From Planococcaceae bacterium UBA3378 (lineage in GTDB: Bacteria; Bacillota; Bacilli; Bacillales_A; Planococcaceae): a stretch of 7,385 nt of DNA. How positions within the stretch are numbered: position 1 is the first letter of the stretch; each line of letters starts with the position of its first letter. The DNA lies in NCBI GenBank assembly GCA_002359075.1, contig DEQA01000250.1, positions 1-7,385 of the forward strand, written 5' to 3'. Below, piece after piece: positions 6,625-7,385 of the stretch. The translations under genes and the position numbers were made by a program. A model generated the notes under the pieces. That model ran no database searches. It had not been told where the DNA came from and worked only from the letters and a program-made list of their open reading frames with translations.

Positions 6625-6650
6625 AATGATGATTAATAGATATCATCATT
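6625..6650. repeat. Perfect inverted repeat, 9-bp arms
   Basis: AATGATGAT (6625-6633) and ATCATCATT (6642-6650) are perfect reverse complements around the 8-base spacer TAATAGAT. The stem is almost all A-T and has no T-run, so it is not a typical terminator. It lies just beyond the NarK-like terminator, between two genes that both read on the minus strand. It may be a protein-binding site or just AT-rich sequence. Confidence 0.45.
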
Positions 6651-6668
6651 ACCGGTACAAAAAATAAA

Positions 6669-6702
6669 CGGCTTAAGCTCATAAAATTTTGAGCTCAAGC
6701 CG
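6669..6702 (-). terminator. Intrinsic terminator of the NarK-like gene
   Basis: Arms CGGCTTAAGCTCA (6669-6681) and TGAGCTCAAGCCG (6690-6702) form a 13-bp stem with an 8-base loop. On the minus strand the one imperfect position is a G-U wobble and the stem is followed by TTTATTTTTT, an excellent tail. On the plus strand the same position is an A-C mismatch and the T-run (6710-6717) begins only after CTTACCA. It therefore works best for the minus-strand transporter, whose stop is 75 bases away. Confidence 0.88.
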
Positions 6703-6776
6703 CTTACCATTTTTTTATTATTGCTACCGTTTGCTTAATAGATAGGAATATTTTTTGATTGTTACAAACTTGATAA

Positions 6777-7385
6777 TCATCGTGAAAAATCTAAATTATT
6801 AGCATGTCTTGCATTATTGTTGTTCGTTGGTTTGTTTTGTTTATTTAGTCTCAGTACTAATAATAAGTTGATAACTGAAACTATTGCTAATGTTGTAAAG
6901 CCTAGAGAGTAGCTTCCTGTAGCTGAATGAATGGACGATAGCACAAGCGGCGGGAAGAATCCTCCAAGACCGCCCATCATGGAAACGATCCCGTTTACAA
7001 TACCTGATTGTTCTAAAAAGAACATTGGTACAAGCTTAAAGACAACGCCGTTTCCAATTCCGCAAGCAAATCCAATGATCATAATACCAGTAATAAATAT
7101 AGCCATATTTGGTGATGCTGATAATATTAAAGCACCTAAGATGATTCCGATAAATACAGCCATTAATAGTTTTAATGAATCGAATTTATCTCCCAGGTAA
7201 CCACCTAATGTACGACAGCAAGTAGCAAGTATGATAAAGACAGCTGTCATGATTCCGGCATTCACTTTGTCAAAACCAAAATTTGAAACTAAAAAGTTTG
7301 GTAAAAATACAGTGAAAGCCACAAATGCACCAAACGTAACGAAGTAGAATAATGAGAAGAACCACATTTTTTCGTTCTTGTACAC
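6777..7385 (-). CDS. narK: NarK-type nitrate/nitrite MFS transporter, C-terminal half (5' end outside window)
   Basis: The last 202 residues of a major facilitator of the nitrate/nitrite porter family are present, about half of the usual 390-400. The frame enters from the right edge: the GTG at 7385 is an internal codon, not a start. From the window edge, WFFSLFYFVTFGAFVAFTVF is the first visible membrane helix. CCRTLGGYLGDKF (about 56-68) contains Arg58, which corresponds to the substrate-binding arginine Arg305 of Escherichia coli NarK. ACGIGNGVVFKLVP (about 107-120) is the nitrate-signature glycine-rich motif. NGIVSMMGGLGGFFPPLVL follows, then the last helix and a soluble Asn-rich tail. 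It carries nitrate or nitrite across the cytoplasmic membrane. Whether it serves respiration (narK) or assimilation (nasA) cannot be told without the neighbouring genes. A strong terminator follows. Confidence 0.9.
   Translation of the reverse strand: MYKNEKMWFFSLFYFVTFGAFVAFTVFLPNFLVSNFGFDKVNAGIMTAVFIILATCCRTLGGYLGDKFDSLKLLMAVFIGIILGALILSASPNMAIFITGIMIIGFACGIGNGVVFKLVPMFFLEQSGIVNGIVSMMGGLGGFFPPLVLSSIHSATGSYSLGFTTLAIVSVINLLLVLRLNKQNKPTNNNNARHANNLDFSR

Larger units (their letters stand above)
6291..6668. other. 378-base gene-poor gap
   Basis: This stretch lies between the TPR-SUKH start and the terminator of the NarK-like gene. It holds the ribosome site and candidate promoter of the TPR-SUKH gene at its left end and an inverted repeat at 6625-6650. 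It also holds a short open frame at 6511-6594 that could be the tail of a lost gene (VELNTGIGLLKGMSEFLKKV, ending at the TGA at 6592-6594). No intact gene, RNA gene or mobile element end is recognisable. Confidence 0.55.

Noticed and set aside
6931..7200. Plus-strand 89-residue frame opposite the NarK-like gene
   Set aside because: It is antisense to a well-conserved transporter, with a proline- and isoleucine-rich product typical of a shadow frame.
1..7385. CRISPR array, tRNA, rRNA, riboswitch or insertion sequence
   Set aside because: No regularly spaced repeats, cloverleaf, conserved riboswitch core, transposase motifs or terminal inverted repeats were seen on either strand.

Overview
The window looks like chromosomal DNA from a member of the Bacillales, probably Paenibacillus or a relative. 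The reasons are strong GGAGG-type ribosome sites, one likely TTG start, intrinsic hairpin terminators, and protein families common in Bacillus and Paenibacillus (CPCC-type cysteine-rich protein, YwqG-like DUF1963, SUKH/SMI1-KNR4, NarK-type transporter). The genus is inferred, not proven.

Layout. Bases 2-214 hold the last 70 codons of an unrecognised gene. Bases 294-848 encode a CPCC-motif cysteine-rich protein. Bases 849-1460 carry no intact gene but contain two stretches that read as protein only if frames are switched, so they look like decayed genes. By eye this first 1.45 kb is more AT-rich than what follows. Bases 1461-3725 encode a 754-residue protein predicted to have two membrane segments, a large extracytoplasmic domain that may be a beta-propeller, and a cytoplasmic part that appears to consist of four diverged copies of one beta-rich module. 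A perfect 15-bp palindrome overlaps its ribosome site, and a strong terminator follows it. Bases 3928-4812 encode a DUF1963/YwqG-like protein with a probable TTG start and an overlapping short reading frame in its leader. On the minus strand, 6290-4908 encodes a TPR-SUKH protein convergent with the DUF1963 gene; a hairpin at 4874-4900 separates them. After a gene-poor gap (6291-6776), the minus strand carries the C-terminal half of a NarK-type nitrate/nitrite transporter (7385-6777), cut by the window edge, with its own terminator at 6669-6702.

How the genes fit together. There is no obvious pathway. The transporter is an ordinary metabolic gene. The rest resembles an accessory region: SUKH proteins are an established immunity-protein superfamily in bacterial polymorphic-toxin systems, and DUF1963 and CPCC proteins often occur in similar accessory settings. 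No toxin gene is visible here, so an immunity-gene island is only a hypothesis. The least explained items are the 754-residue membrane protein with its operator-like palindrome, and the decayed genes before it.
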